DNA of 64,000 bases from an uncultured Eubacteriales bacterium (GCA_900551295.1 URVJ01000009.1:1-64000), one strand, 5' to 3'; counted from the first letter of the stretch, positions 34,106-43,833 are shown. The notes: generated from the letters alone by a model not told the origin. A program made the numbers and translations.

Positions 34106-34645
34106 TTACTTTGCAAGCTTTTTGAGCGCGGAGGTTCTTGCGGACTTTGCATTCTCCGAATAGGTTTTATAAAGCTTTTCAAGCTCGTCAGAAAGATTAT
34201 TTTCAATTTCTGTGCTTTTTCTCGCCGCAGTGCCGCCGTCTGCCGACAGTCCGTTTGTGCTGAGCCATTCGTCAAGCTTTGTCTTTGCCTGTGCCGCTTC
34301 CGTAAGCGCGGCGTTTCTGTCGTCCGACAGCTTTTTGTTAAGCGACGACATATAGCTGTAAAAATCGCCTATCGTCTTATCGGTATTCCCCGAATAGAAC
34401 TTGGGCAGTCCCTTTGAAGAACTTACCTTATACGGCTGTTTTTCCGAGGACGCAGACTTTGCCTGATTTACAAGCGTTCTCCAGTCCTCAATATCCTTAG
34501 TTTCAAAGCCGAGACTCTTTCTCGCGCCGGACAAATAGTCAAGTCTTGCGATTTCGGTATTGTATACGTCGTTATCTCCGTTTCTTATCCTGCCGAGTCT
34601 CTCTTTTTCGGAAAGCGACGCGTATTTCCACATATTTTTTGCCAT
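34106..34645 (-). CDS. phage-cassette protein, predicted coiled coil (possible tail-needle position)
   Basis: A 179-aa hydrophilic, Lys/Glu/Ala/Ser-rich protein. The second half (about 95-179) looks like continuous helix or coiled coil, and a Ser/Lys/Tyr-rich stretch lies around residues 68-85. I do not recognise a family. It is the last cassette gene, in the position of the P22 tail needle (gp26), which is also a coiled coil, so a needle, plug or internal virion protein is a guess from synteny. GGAGG precedes the ATG. The strong terminator follows after 16 bases. Confidence 0.65.
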   Translation of the reverse strand: MAKNMWKYASLSEKERLGRIRNGDNDVYNTEIARLDYLSGARKSLGFETKDIEDWRTLVNQAKSASSEKQPYKVSSSKGLPKFYSGNTDKTIGDFYSYMSSLNKKLSDDRNAALTEAAQAKTKLDEWLSTNGLSADGGTAARKSTEIENNLSDELEKLYKTYSENAKSARTSALKKLAK

Positions 34646-34666
34646 TATTATCCTCCCGTACCTGCT

Positions 34667-36457
34667 TTATGCAAGTCTGTAACTTACGGTAATGTTTTTT
34701 AGTGTGAATTTTCCTTTGGTCTTTATCTCAAAGCCGAATGTGTAAAGCCTTGAATACGGCAGTTTTATACCGTAACGGCTTAAAGTTCCGGGAAGCTTTA
34801 TAAGATGTCCCGAATAATACTTTTCCCCGTCGGCAAACGCCGTAAATTCAACCTGTTCTTTGCTCCCTTCAAGCCCGAATATTACGGATTCGACATTTTT
34901 GGCGTCAGCCGGATACGAAAAGTCGATATTTCCGGAACAAAAACGAACACATATCTTCTGTCCGAAGCTTTCTCCGTTCTCCGAGAACACCGATATTCCT
35001 TTGGACGAATCCGAATTATATGCACAGAGCTTTCCGGCACATTCAAACAGGCAGTCCGCAAAGACTTTATCGGCATAGTACCAGACAAGCCTTTTCTGCG
35101 CCTCTCCGTAGCCGCCGTTATCGGAATATGCCTTTTCGCCGTAATCCCAGACATACATTTTCCCTCCGGCGCAGAGATAATACTTTCGGTCAAAGTCGCA
35201 GGAGCTTGCTTTTTTAAGCTGTCCGGCGCTGAGTTCAAGCAGTCCGCAGCCGTTTCCGTATGCAATATTACGGCTTATGGGTTTTATGTTCTGTTCGTCA
35301 AAGTTTTCGGTCGTGTCAATTATATACACGCCGCTTTTTGAGTTGAGAAACACTATTCTGTTGTCGATAAGCTCAATACTTCCGGGACAGTCGCAGCCGA
35401 GTGACGAATTGAGTTCCTTTACAGAAAACACGGCATCTGAACCGTTCATGGTATAGCTCATTCTCAGCACGCTTCTCTCGGTAAAGATCATAAGATAGCC
35501 GTACTGTCTTTCAAATCCCGTTATCATATCGCTGCCCGTGCCGATTATCTCAAAATTATCCTCGTCAAAGCGCAGCGGATCAAGCAGTGAGCTTATATAA
35601 TACCGCCCGGGATATTCGGGCGAACCCGTTACGAATATGCGCGTGCCGGAAACCACGTTACCGCCATAGCTTGTTCCGAGAGTCATGCTATCAAAGCAGT
35701 TATCATATCCGAGTTCTTTCGGATTTTTCAGATAAAAGCTTACGACAATATCGTTATCGTTTTCGACCGTCACGGAATTGTCAAGCAGAACATAGCTTTC
35801 GGTAACGCTGTAATTGCTTTCATCGACAGGCACGCCCTTATTGAAAACTTCGATTTTTCTCGACGTATCGCAGGACAACGGAAATATACACGAACGAAGT
35901 TCGTTGAATCTGTACGACGCGGAAATTCTCGGTGAAAGCATATTGAGCTTTGCGCCCTCAATTTTTGTCCCCGATTTTATTCCCGCAAGGCAGTCCTTAT
36001 ACATAAGCGGCGCATATGCAAGCTCCTCTTTTACAGCAAAGTCCTTGTCCGCGGAAAATACGCGGCAGCCGCAGTAAAAATACACCTTTGAAAGAAAATT
36101 TACGGCAAAGCTCGGCTTATCCGGCATGGAGGAATATATTTCCGAGATCTGCGCGTTTGACGCGTCTACCGAATAAAGCTTAGTGCCTGCGTGGATTATA
36201 TTCTTTGAGCAAAAAGCGTATTTTGTCATGCTGTGAAAAGTCCCAGAAACGAAAATTTCCGATTCAAGTTTTGTCTGCGAGCCGAAATTGCAGATACGTC
36301 CGTTTTTGCTGCGGAGATTTACCGACATGGGACTTGTAGCATCTGCGGAAAATCTGTCGTCATCGCAAAACGACACGCCCGATGAAAAATTTCCCGCATA
36401 TGCCGTCTTTAAAGAGTTCGACGAAAAGGACGGAGGCGACGTATCAATATATGACAT
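34667..36457 (-). CDS. phage neck/tail hub protein, P22 gp10-like by position and repeat content
   Basis: A 596-aa protein, beta-rich throughout, with repeated short strands such as RIFVTGSPEYPGRYYISS, YGYLMIFTERSVLRM and DNRIVFLNSKSGVYIID. These are consistent with a beta-propeller like the DNA-stabilisation (hub) protein of P22-type podoviruses. It would close the portal-adaptor channel and hold packaged DNA. The ATG at 36457 is preferred to one at 36466 because GGGGTGAG lies immediately upstream. It overlaps the previous gene by 14 bases. Family assignment is by architecture and synteny, not a database match. Confidence 0.6.
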   Translation of the reverse strand: MSYIDTSPPSFSSNSLKTAYAGNFSSGVSFCDDDRFSADATSPMSVNLRSKNGRICNFGSQTKLESEIFVSGTFHSMTKYAFCSKNIIHAGTKLYSVDASNAQISEIYSSMPDKPSFAVNFLSKVYFYCGCRVFSADKDFAVKEELAYAPLMYKDCLAGIKSGTKIEGAKLNMLSPRISASYRFNELRSCIFPLSCDTSRKIEVFNKGVPVDESNYSVTESYVLLDNSVTVENDNDIVVSFYLKNPKELGYDNCFDSMTLGTSYGGNVVSGTRIFVTGSPEYPGRYYISSLLDPLRFDEDNFEIIGTGSDMITGFERQYGYLMIFTERSVLRMSYTMNGSDAVFSVKELNSSLGCDCPGSIELIDNRIVFLNSKSGVYIIDTTENFDEQNIKPISRNIAYGNGCGLLELSAGQLKKASSCDFDRKYYLCAGGKMYVWDYGEKAYSDNGGYGEAQKRLVWYYADKVFADCLFECAGKLCAYNSDSSKGISVFSENGESFGQKICVRFCSGNIDFSYPADAKNVESVIFGLEGSKEQVEFTAFADGEKYYSGHLIKLPGTLSRYGIKLPYSRLYTFGFEIKTKGKFTLKNITVSYRLA

Positions 36458-37409
36458 TATTCTCACCCCTTATGCCGCTGTCGGCTCCGTTATAGAAAAG
36501 ATTGCGCACTCTCGGCGAATATCTTCTGTCATAGCAGTTAAGCGCAAGATCGCGGTACTTATACATAAGTCTGCTGTAAAGCTCGCCGTTGCCTATACGG
36601 CAAAGTTCTGCCGCGGCAAGATAAACTGCGCCCAAAAGAGTGATATACGGCAGTTCTATCTCATAATCTTCGGGCGTGTCTTTATCTGTGTGCGGAGTTT
36701 TCGGAATATAGTAAAGCGTGACTTCGCAAAGGTCGCTGCTCCTCGACAAAACAATGCCGTCATTCTCGCAGAACCGGGACTTCGGACATCTTTTACCCGA
36801 CACATAGTATTCGTATGCGCTTGAAAAATCTTTCGGCAGCGGCGAAAACGACACTCCGTGCGGCATTATGACACTTGTATTCTCCGGAAGTCCGTCAGCC
36901 TCGCACACGCAAAGCTCCTTTACGGCAAAGGTATGAGAACCCGCGGCTTTTATCCTTATCTTTACATCTGTATCCGACGGCTTTTCGGCAAAGAACACGG
37001 TTCTTGTAAATATGCTGTCATTTACGCTTATATCCTTTGAAAAAAGCTTTGCCGCACCGTCGCAAGAGTATATGCTCACGTTTCCCTCACCTGCACAGTT
37101 TATACTGAACGCAAGCTTTGAACCTTTGGTCAGCGCATACTCTTTCGCTGCGTCAGACGGACTTATTTCGATATTTCTATCATACAACAGCTCCTGCGGT
37201 TTGAAAAACCTGAGCTCGGCACTCTTGATATACGGCGGAAATGACAGGCACGCGCGGGTAAAAGCGCCGTTGAGCGCGTCTGTCAGCCTTTCCGAAAGGT
37301 CTGATTTTGAAAAGCCGTATTCTCCTGTCTGTTCGCCGTTCTTTGAGTATTCGTCAAGCTCCTTGTAGACAAGCTCTTTTATGGTTTTAAGAGTATATCT
37401 GTTTTGCAT
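36444..37409 (-). CDS. phage head-tail adaptor-like protein
   Basis: A 321-aa protein with a helical N-terminus (about 1-55) and a helical C-terminus (about 260-300, with YITLLGAVYLAAAELCRIG then a YKYRDLALNCYDR helix). This is the pattern of podovirus and siphovirus head-completion adaptors (gp4/gp6-like). A beta-rich insertion separates them (about 65-255). It lies between coat and hub genes, as the adaptor does in P22. AGGAGG is upstream of the ATG. Function is inferred from helix pattern and gene order. Confidence 0.55.
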   Translation of the reverse strand: MQNRYTLKTIKELVYKELDEYSKNGEQTGEYGFSKSDLSERLTDALNGAFTRACLSFPPYIKSAELRFFKPQELLYDRNIEISPSDAAKEYALTKGSKLAFSINCAGEGNVSIYSCDGAAKLFSKDISVNDSIFTRTVFFAEKPSDTDVKIRIKAAGSHTFAVKELCVCEADGLPENTSVIMPHGVSFSPLPKDFSSAYEYYVSGKRCPKSRFCENDGIVLSRSSDLCEVTLYYIPKTPHTDKDTPEDYEIELPYITLLGAVYLAAAELCRIGNGELYSRLMYKYRDLALNCYDRRYSPRVRNLFYNGADSGIRGENNVIY

Positions 37410-37433
37410 TTTTCCTCCTTGATATAAAAATCA

Positions 37434-37469
37434 CCGTGCCGCGTCATAAACACAAACTCTGCGGCACGG
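37434..37469 (-). terminator. internal terminator/attenuator-like hairpin in phage cassette
   Basis: A perfect 9-bp stem CCGTGCCGC / GCGGCACGG with an 18-base loop; on the minus strand TGATTTTTAT follows. It lies between the 84-aa gene and the adaptor gene and would allow more transcript for the capsid genes than for the neck genes. Confidence 0.6.
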
Positions 37470-37501
37470 CTTTATACTGTTTAAGTCAAACCGTCTTTAA
37501 C

Positions 37502-37756
37502 TCAGCTCATAAAAACGGCGCTTGCGCTTGTTCCGTCCGCACCGGAAAGATATACTTTGCCGCAGAATTCAATACTCTCGTTCTGAGGTATGACAAACGC
37601 GCCGTTATCCGAAACTCCCGGAGCTGTTTTGAAGTACACGTTTCCGCCGACGGCTCTCAGAGTGCAGTCAAGACCTGCGGTATCGACGGTAACGTCTCCC
37701 TTTGACGTTCCGAGTTCAAAACACGCGGTTTTTACGGGTATTCTGCTCTTACACAT
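37502..37756 (-). CDS. small phage-cassette protein
   Basis: An 84-aa, beta-rich protein following the coat gene after 20 bases. There are no transmembrane segments and no family I recognise. Size, position and Gly/Val/Thr-rich composition would suit a small decoration, fibre-attachment or stopper protein of the particle, but this is a guess. It is followed by the hairpin at 37434-37469. Confidence 0.6.
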   Translation of the reverse strand: MCKSRIPVKTACFELGTSKGDVTVDTAGLDCTLRAVGGNVYFKTAPGVSDNGAFVIPQNESIEFCGKVYLSGADGTSASAVFMS

Positions 37757-37776
37757 TTATACAAGCACTCCTTTTC

Positions 37777-38697
37777 TCACGCGGGATTGGAGAAGATGAT
37801 AGGTCTTGCGTCGCCGAAACCGAACGCAAAGTCAACGTAGCCTATGTAGTCGGTTATAAGCGGATTATCCTGCGGAGATACGAGGACGGTAGGCTTTGTG
37901 ATATAGACAAGCTTTAACACTTCGGACAGCATAAGCGAGTCGGCAACCGCCCACTGCTTTCCGGTAAATCCGGCATTTCCGCCGCCCACAACAAGATATT
38001 TCATGCCGTATACGGGGTTTGCCGCGTTTTCGGGTGCGTTTTCATCGGGATTGTTTTCGGGGCAGAGTCTGGAATTGGGACCGCAGATCTCCTTTGCCTT
38101 AGATTCAAGTTCGGGGCTTACAAGCAAAAGATCAAAATTGCACGCGAAAGGAAGTCCGTCGGGCGTCACAAATCTTGCAGCCTTTGCCTGAGCCTCGGTT
38201 ATTGCGGCAACGGAAAGGTTGGACTTTATGAGGTTTGAGAAAGTGCCTGCGTCCTTGTCGCAGCTTACGGGGTGCTTATCGCTCGCCCATGCAACACCGT
38301 CCGCACCCTTTGTTTCAAAGCAGTTTCCGAAAAGCTTATAAAACTCGTTGAGCACCGTCATATATGCGCTGTCCGCAAGACGCGAACCTATCTTCTTTGC
38401 CTCTCCCGAATAGTCGAGCTTTGCCTTCTTGTAGGAACAGGTAACCTTTATCGCGTGCTCCTTGGGAGTCACTGTCGTGATAAACGTGCGTTTCTGATCG
38501 GCGCTCATAACGTTTGTTCCGTCGTATACGGGCATTTCGCCGTAGCCGCCGACGCCTTCGATTCTGTAATCAACATCGTCCTGACAGATTACGTCGCAGA
38601 CGCGGTTTATGACGTTAAGGCGCTTTGCGTATCTGAGGTCAAATCTCTTTTTTACAAGCGGATAGAGGTCGTTGTGCCAGGTATATATATCGTTCAT
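37777..38697 (-). CDS. phage major capsid (coat) protein
   Basis: A 306-aa protein in the coat position. It opens with YTWHNDLYPLVKKRFDLRYAK, followed by a segment (about 70-110) rich in TTVTPKEHAIKVTCSYKKAKLDYSGE. A C-terminal half contains DLLLVSPELESKAKEICG and GMKYLVVGGG, a pattern common to HK97-fold coat proteins at this place in the fold. It would form the icosahedral shell. No N-terminal protease-cleaved delta domain is evident, which fits the separate scaffold gene upstream. A well-placed GGAG precedes the ATG. Confidence 0.75.
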   Translation of the reverse strand: MNDIYTWHNDLYPLVKKRFDLRYAKRLNVINRVCDVICQDDVDYRIEGVGGYGEMPVYDGTNVMSADQKRTFITTVTPKEHAIKVTCSYKKAKLDYSGEAKKIGSRLADSAYMTVLNEFYKLFGNCFETKGADGVAWASDKHPVSCDKDAGTFSNLIKSNLSVAAITEAQAKAARFVTPDGLPFACNFDLLLVSPELESKAKEICGPNSRLCPENNPDENAPENAANPVYGMKYLVVGGGNAGFTGKQWAVADSLMLSEVLKLVYITKPTVLVSPQDNPLITDYIGYVDFAFGFGDARPIIFSNPA

Positions 38698-38729
38698 ATA
38701 AAAAATCTCCTTTTAATCGGTACAAGGTT

Positions 38730-39377
38730 TTACGCAAAAAGCGCGTTTTTGAGCATGAAATATACTTCGGACTTGCGGGTGTCAATGCCAACGGTCTTGA
38801 GTTTTACGTCTGTTGCGGAATTTACGGGAGCAAATCCCGTTCCGTCTGCGTCAAGGGACATTTCGGAACCTATCTTGGGGTAGTATTCGTATACATCGCC
38901 TTCGCAGGCGGCAGTACCCGACGAAACCGTAAGAGTTACCGCGCCGGAAGTTACCGCGCACGCGCTGACGGTTCTTTCCGAGCCTATCTTTTCGGTATTC
39001 GTGCTTGTCGGCGCCTTATATTTAAGAACAAGCTTTCCCGAATTTACGGAAGTGCCGAAATATGAGTCCGTACACTTGAAAGACGTTGCGGTACAGCCCG
39101 AATCCGCAGTCAGCACCTTTGCCTTTGCGGCGTAGACCGCGCCCTGAGTTATATTTACTCTTATCTTGTTTCCGACCGCACGGGCGTTGAGAGTATCGGT
39201 TTTCCCCGAATGTGTTTCCGCAGCAACTCCGAGAAGTGTGCCGCCCTTTTTAGCGCCTGTAATTTTTTCTCCGGTAAGGCAGACTGCCTCGCCCTCGTTT
39301 ATCTCCTTGTCGTTCTGAACATCAAAGTCCTTTATCGCCGGCTGATCTGCGCCCGACGCACAAAAAACAAATTTCAT
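38730..39377 (-). CDS. phage capsid decoration-like protein
   Basis: A 215-aa, Ala/Thr/Val-rich, beta-strand-rich protein. The first 75 residues (EGEAVCLTGEKITGAKKGGTLLGVAAE and onward, read in parts) resemble the decoration or cement proteins that share a beta-tulip-like core. It lies between scaffold and coat genes, the common place for decoration proteins. AAGGAG precedes the ATG. A structural role on the capsid is likely; the specific family is uncertain. Confidence 0.55.
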   Translation of the reverse strand: MKFVFCASGADQPAIKDFDVQNDKEINEGEAVCLTGEKITGAKKGGTLLGVAAETHSGKTDTLNARAVGNKIRVNITQGAVYAAKAKVLTADSGCTATSFKCTDSYFGTSVNSGKLVLKYKAPTSTNTEKIGSERTVSACAVTSGAVTLTVSSGTAACEGDVYEYYPKIGSEMSLDADGTGFAPVNSATDVKLKTVGIDTRKSEVYFMLKNALFA

Positions 39378-39389
39378 AAAATTTCTCCT

Positions 39390-40325
39390 TTACCTTATGT
39401 TGTTAAAGCTGTTTTTAGACGGTATCGAATCCAAAAGCTCGCCGTATTCACGGTAGGACATTCCCGCATTTTTGGCAATATCCATCTGCCGCCTTGTAAG
39501 GCGTTCGGAATAATCATGAGCGTATGCCTTTCCGTCCGAAGAAAAAGCGGTGGACGCAGCGCCGGAATAGTCGCTTCTGTCATTCTGCACGCTTTCTCTG
39601 CCCGACACAAGCGACATAAAGCCGAGATAGCCGAGGTAACGCTCGCAGAGAGATCCGCTCCTTCCTTTGGAAAATTCAAAAAACGCTTTATCGGTAAATA
39701 TCTTCCCGACATCGGCGTTCGGGCAGCGCTCCTTCAGTTCAAACAGGTCGCTTATGCTTACCGAAGTCTCACCTGCGTTCTGTCCGACAGCAACAGTCGC
39801 GGCGTCTTGTTCTTTTTCGGCACAAGCTTCATTTTCCCTGTTTTCCGCACCGGGTGCGTATATTGTATTTTCTGCGTTCTCACCTGTGTTCTGAGGCTGC
39901 ACGTTCAAAACGGAGTCATCACATTTCACGGATTGTACGTTTTTATCCGTATTCTCCGACTGTTCGTCCGACGTACCGTTTTGCCGTTCACCCTCCTTTT
40001 GCGTAAGTGAGCCGAGCCGCCTGCAAAGCTCGTCTGCCATGTCCGAATACGAATCGGAATCAAGAATTCCGTTGCTCCTTAACTGTTTCAGTACAGTTTT
40101 GAGCGAGTTTAGCGAACGCGCGTTTTTGCGTTCTCTTTTCATTCGTTCGCAAAGCAGATTTTCAAGCTGTGCCTGCGTAAAAAGCTTTTGGGCTTTATCT
40201 TTGTTTTCAATGCCGTTATTTCCGGCAGCGTCCGCGTGTATTTTATCTTCGGATATAGTTTCATTATCCGCATTTTTGTTTTCGGTCTGCGTTTCTGTCA
40301 CATCCATAGCTGTATTTTCCGTCAT
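39390..40325 (-). CDS. phage scaffolding protein
   Basis: A 311-aa, very hydrophilic protein. Residues 1-60 are acidic and Asn/Glu-rich, a basic helix spans about 45-80 (LCERMKRERKNARSL), and a long low-complexity Gln/Asn/Glu region runs about 100-185. The C-terminal helix (LTRRQMDIAKNAGMSYREYG) is the kind that binds coat subunits. Length, composition and location between portal and coat fit an internal scaffold. The start overlaps the portal stop by 4 bases (ATGA). Confidence 0.7.
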   Translation of the reverse strand: MTENTAMDVTETQTENKNADNETISEDKIHADAAGNNGIENKDKAQKLFTQAQLENLLCERMKRERKNARSLNSLKTVLKQLRSNGILDSDSYSDMADELCRRLGSLTQKEGERQNGTSDEQSENTDKNVQSVKCDDSVLNVQPQNTGENAENTIYAPGAENRENEACAEKEQDAATVAVGQNAGETSVSISDLFELKERCPNADVGKIFTDKAFFEFSKGRSGSLCERYLGYLGFMSLVSGRESVQNDRSDYSGAASTAFSSDGKAYAHDYSERLTRRQMDIAKNAGMSYREYGELLDSIPSKNSFNNIR

Positions 40326-42052
40326 ATATTTTCCTCCGTAAGAAATTGTGCGTTATCCTCAAATCTTTCGTCGAGAAATTCGCAGATTTGCGCCCTTTCG
40401 GGAATATTTATCGCGTTTACGTATGCCTTTGCAAGTATATAGTTATCCTTTGTGATATTCATGCTCATAAGCGTATTGAGTGCGGAAACGGTAAGCGCCC
40501 TTGAATTTGCCGCCGTGCTTCCTGTATGTATTATCACGTCAACCGCCGGGATATACGCGTCGGGACTGTCGGGATTTCTCTTTGTAAAGTCGGAATATCT
40601 GAAAACAATGCCGTCCTTATCCTCCGAAAGCGAGATAACTCTGCCGTCGGAATAGTATTCGAGAGCCGTAGCGTCGATAAGTGCGAAAAGGCGCTTAAAG
40701 CCTGCCGAACGGTCAATGTTTTTGAGCGATTTTCTTGTCTGCGAACGTTCGTTGAGCAGCGCTATTCCGGTTGCGGTGGTTACGCTTGTAGGCTCTTTGC
40801 CCTGGCTTATCTCAAAGTTTCCCGTCGTGTCCTCGATAAGGCTCTTCCAGTAGCTGCATCCGTTGTACAGCGAATTTGCATACGCCGCGGTATTTCCGAG
40901 CCGCTGAACCTTTCCCATCATTCCCGGTCGCAGTTTCCAGACGGCACCGGGCGTGTTATCCGGCATTTCTCCGTCAGAAAAGGCGTTTTCCTCGGCCAAT
41001 ATAATATCGTTTGCATTATAGGCAAGGTTGAGCTGCGCATATGCAAGCTCGCGATCTTTTGCGTCTATAAGCGGAATTATCTGTTCAAGCTCGCTCTTGC
41101 CCCATATGCTCTTGTCGCCGGGAATTCTGTTGTATATTACAAAAGGATAATAATTGAAAGAAGTGCTTGTCCAGTATTTCGGAACGTATCTCACCTCTCT
41201 GCCGTTAATAAACACACAGAGCGCAATATCTCCGCTTTTCCATGAATAATTTATGCTCTTTTCCCTGCCGTCCGATATTATCTTTTTGGTAAGCTTGCCC
41301 GCTTTCGGCTGTCTGAACCACCATTCCGTAACCGTCACGGTGTCGTCTCTGTAACCGTCGGACGCACCGCAGAATCCCGACATTACCGCACAGTCGGAAT
41401 AAGCCTCCCTGCACTCGGAAATGTTTGTTCCGTACAGTTTGAAATCGTCCGCAAAAACGCGTTTTGCCCTCTCGGTATGCATTTTGTAAACATAGCCTAT
41501 GTATTCGCAGGAATCGACGTCCGCCGCGGCAGGATCGGGATATATCTGTTCGGGCATAGGCGCCTCTACGCAAACATCTCCGTCAAATCCGTCCCTTTTC
41601 GCGCTGTCCCAGCACACTTTCCACACAGCGCTCCCGTCTATTCCGAGCGTTCTTTCGTTGCGGCTGTTCTTGTACTCCATATCGTTGTTGTCAAGAACGT
41701 ATTTTACTATTCTTTCACGCTGTTTTGCCTTTGCGGCGTCGTCGGAACATCTCGGACTGAATTCAAAATCCGGAATATCCGGCTCTATCTGCGTTTCGAC
41801 GTGAATATATCCGTCGGTGGACTGTGCAGCGCGCCACGGGATTTTGTTTTCCTCGTAAAATGAACTTGTCGAAGAATTTATATCATGCACGCCGTCGTAA
41901 TAGCGTCTCATGCGTTTCCAATACGCGCTTATTCTGTCCTTCGACAGGCTTGCCTCCTCAAGCAGCGCAGCCGCCGTTTCCTCTCGTCTGTAATGATCCG
42001 AATAGTCGTATCCGTTAAGCTTTACGGACTTACGTTTTGTATTTAATGCCAT
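40322..42052 (-). CDS. phage portal protein (P22-like)
   Basis: A 576-aa protein with portal features: helical N-terminus with YWKRMRRYYDG and a stem region. A long C-terminal part holds an AELAYAQLNLAYNANDI-like helix and the GISNRS-type TGIALLNERSQTRKSL helix. Length and the lack of a Mu- or HK97-type motif fit the P22/podovirus portal group, in which 12 copies form the DNA entry vertex. The ATG follows the TerL stop directly (TGAATG). Confidence 0.82.
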   Translation of the reverse strand: MALNTKRKSVKLNGYDYSDHYRREETAAALLEEASLSKDRISAYWKRMRRYYDGVHDINSSTSSFYEENKIPWRAAQSTDGYIHVETQIEPDIPDFEFSPRCSDDAAKAKQRERIVKYVLDNNDMEYKNSRNERTLGIDGSAVWKVCWDSAKRDGFDGDVCVEAPMPEQIYPDPAAADVDSCEYIGYVYKMHTERAKRVFADDFKLYGTNISECREAYSDCAVMSGFCGASDGYRDDTVTVTEWWFRQPKAGKLTKKIISDGREKSINYSWKSGDIALCVFINGREVRYVPKYWTSTSFNYYPFVIYNRIPGDKSIWGKSELEQIIPLIDAKDRELAYAQLNLAYNANDIILAEENAFSDGEMPDNTPGAVWKLRPGMMGKVQRLGNTAAYANSLYNGCSYWKSLIEDTTGNFEISQGKEPTSVTTATGIALLNERSQTRKSLKNIDRSAGFKRLFALIDATALEYYSDGRVISLSEDKDGIVFRYSDFTKRNPDSPDAYIPAVDVIIHTGSTAANSRALTVSALNTLMSMNITKDNYILAKAYVNAINIPERAQICEFLDERFEDNAQFLTEENI

Positions 42053-43408
42053 TCAATCTGCCGCCTTTCGTTTGTTTTTTGATTTTAGTTTTTCTGTCAG
42101 CTTTATGTGCCCGTCTTTGCTCTCCGACGGTGAGTATACGCTCTTTGAAACGGCAAAATACCTCAGCGCGTCAGGAAGATGCGTGATCGAGTGCGGCTTT
42201 ACCGCAGCGTCTCCCGGACGCATTGTGTCGTGCAGCAAAAGTCCCATACAGCGTATAAGCTCGGTGCAGTTTTGCATTATTTTAAGTTTCGCCGTCTTTG
42301 TGCCGTCGCCGTTTATAACAGGCTTTAACATTTCTCTGAGCGCCAGCCACCCGCTTATTCTGTCGCAGGTAAGCTTTGTAAGATAAATGCCGTTCTCGCC
42401 GAAAAGCTCCGCTATGCTTTTTCCCGAATCTTTCTGCCTTGACCAGAGATCCGACGGCGCTATATACTGCACAACGCCGCTGTTTTTGAGCTTTATCAGC
42501 TTTGCCGCCTCGCTTACTATCTTGCCAGGCACGTTTATTTCGTCATAGACCTCTGCACTCCTGTCGGGACTTACGCAGACAAATACGCACGCAAGCATAT
42601 CGAGCCCGTAGTCCATCGCGCAGTACCTTACGCCGTGCGGATCGGGTTCGTGCACCTCCGACGTGTGCAGCGCAACATCAAATTCGGGAAAGAACTGCCC
42701 TTCAAATTCGTCCCAGCTTCCGCCGAGCCATGCGTTTTTCAGCGTACCCGGAAGACTTTCAAGCTGTTCGAGATACCCGGGATCTTTCTTGAGAAGTATC
42801 TCATTGTCGTAAACCTTAGCCGGAATAAATGTATAATCTTCGGCTTTTTCTCCGGCGCGGTAATTTCTGTCTATAAACAGCCTTTTTACCCATGCGTGTC
42901 CGACGCCTCCGGGGTTGCAGGTAAGATAAAAGCGTTTGGGAAAGTCGTTTGCGCCGCGCAGAGAGCCTTTGAGCTTCTGAAACTGATATTCGCTGAGCTG
43001 CGTCGCCTCGTCAAGCGCGATTACGTCGTACTCCTGTCCCTGATACTGGGCAGCGTCGCTTTCGCTGTCAAGGTATCCCATCCTGAGCACCGAACCGTTG
43101 GGAAATTCAAAGCTCTTTCTCGTGTCGGTATACTGCGCTATTTCTTTCAGTTCTCCGATAAGCACACGTATGTGATTGTCACGCAGCTGCGCATATGTTC
43201 TTCTTATGAGCAGAACCGAAATTCCCGGATATTTTAAGCACATAAGCACAAGCTTTCTTCTGAGTGCCCAGCTTTTTCCCCCGCCTCTCGCACCGCCGTA
43301 GGCAATGTATCTTGTATCGGCAAGAAAAAACTCCTCCTGCTTTTTCTGCGGCGCACCCGAAAGCTTTATGATCTCTTTCCCACGTTTTGATTTATCCGTA
43401 TTCTTCAA
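42053..43408 (-). CDS. phage terminase large subunit
   Basis: A 451-aa packaging motor. Walker A is GGARGGGKS (38-46), Walker B VIALDEA (about 128-134), followed by a coupling motif LTCNPGG. The C-terminal nuclease domain starts with the acidic CAMDYGLDM motif and continues to a DALRYF block near the end. It translocates DNA into the procapsid through the portal and cuts concatemers. All catalytic motifs look intact. It is preceded by the small-subunit gene after 21 bases. Confidence 0.93.
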   Translation of the reverse strand: MKNTDKSKRGKEIIKLSGAPQKKQEEFFLADTRYIAYGGARGGGKSWALRRKLVLMCLKYPGISVLLIRRTYAQLRDNHIRVLIGELKEIAQYTDTRKSFEFPNGSVLRMGYLDSESDAAQYQGQEYDVIALDEATQLSEYQFQKLKGSLRGANDFPKRFYLTCNPGGVGHAWVKRLFIDRNYRAGEKAEDYTFIPAKVYDNEILLKKDPGYLEQLESLPGTLKNAWLGGSWDEFEGQFFPEFDVALHTSEVHEPDPHGVRYCAMDYGLDMLACVFVCVSPDRSAEVYDEINVPGKIVSEAAKLIKLKNSGVVQYIAPSDLWSRQKDSGKSIAELFGENGIYLTKLTCDRISGWLALREMLKPVINGDGTKTAKLKIMQNCTELIRCMGLLLHDTMRPGDAAVKPHSITHLPDALRYFAVSKSVYSPSESKDGHIKLTEKLKSKNKRKAAD

Positions 43409-43429
43409 ATATATCCGCCGCCCGGCTTT

Positions 43430-43819
43430 TTATCTTGCAAGAATTTCGGCGTCCCTGTCAAGCGAAATAATAAGACTGCGCGCCGACGTGCTTATTTCCT
43501 CGGTACTTGTCTTTTCACCCCAGCCGAAATTGTACTTTAAGCTGTTTGCCGCGGCATTTGCCGAAAGTCCGCCGATAAGCGCGTTTTCCTCGATAAACGC
43601 CTCAATCTTTGCCTTTGCGCCGTACAGCTTTTGAGCATACTTTTTGTTTCTCATGAGTTTTTCAAACTCGGCTCGCGTTACTCCCATGCTGCATATAAGT
43701 CCCGAAAGCGTGTACGGCTTTACAAGCTTTTTTTCGCCGCCGTTCAGCGCGTCGCACTCGTCAAAATACTTTTGAATTTTCTTTTCGATGTCCGCATACT
43801 TCAACATTGTTCTTGCCAT
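43430..43819 (-). CDS. phage terminase small subunit
   Basis: A 129-aa protein. An N-terminal helix-turn-helix-like part (KPYTLSGLICSMGVTRAEFEKL, about 35-57) is followed by helices and a short C-terminal segment that may contact TerL. It recognises packaging sites. The ATG at 43819 is used because AAGGAGG lies 9 bases upstream; the upstream in-frame extension would overlap the neighbouring gene. The position immediately before TerL supports the call. Confidence 0.82.
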   Translation of the reverse strand: MARTMLKYADIEKKIQKYFDECDALNGGEKKLVKPYTLSGLICSMGVTRAEFEKLMRNKKYAQKLYGAKAKIEAFIEENALIGGLSANAAANSLKYNFGWGEKTSTEEISTSARSLIISLDRDAEILAR

Positions 43820-43833
43820 CTTAAAGCTCCTCC

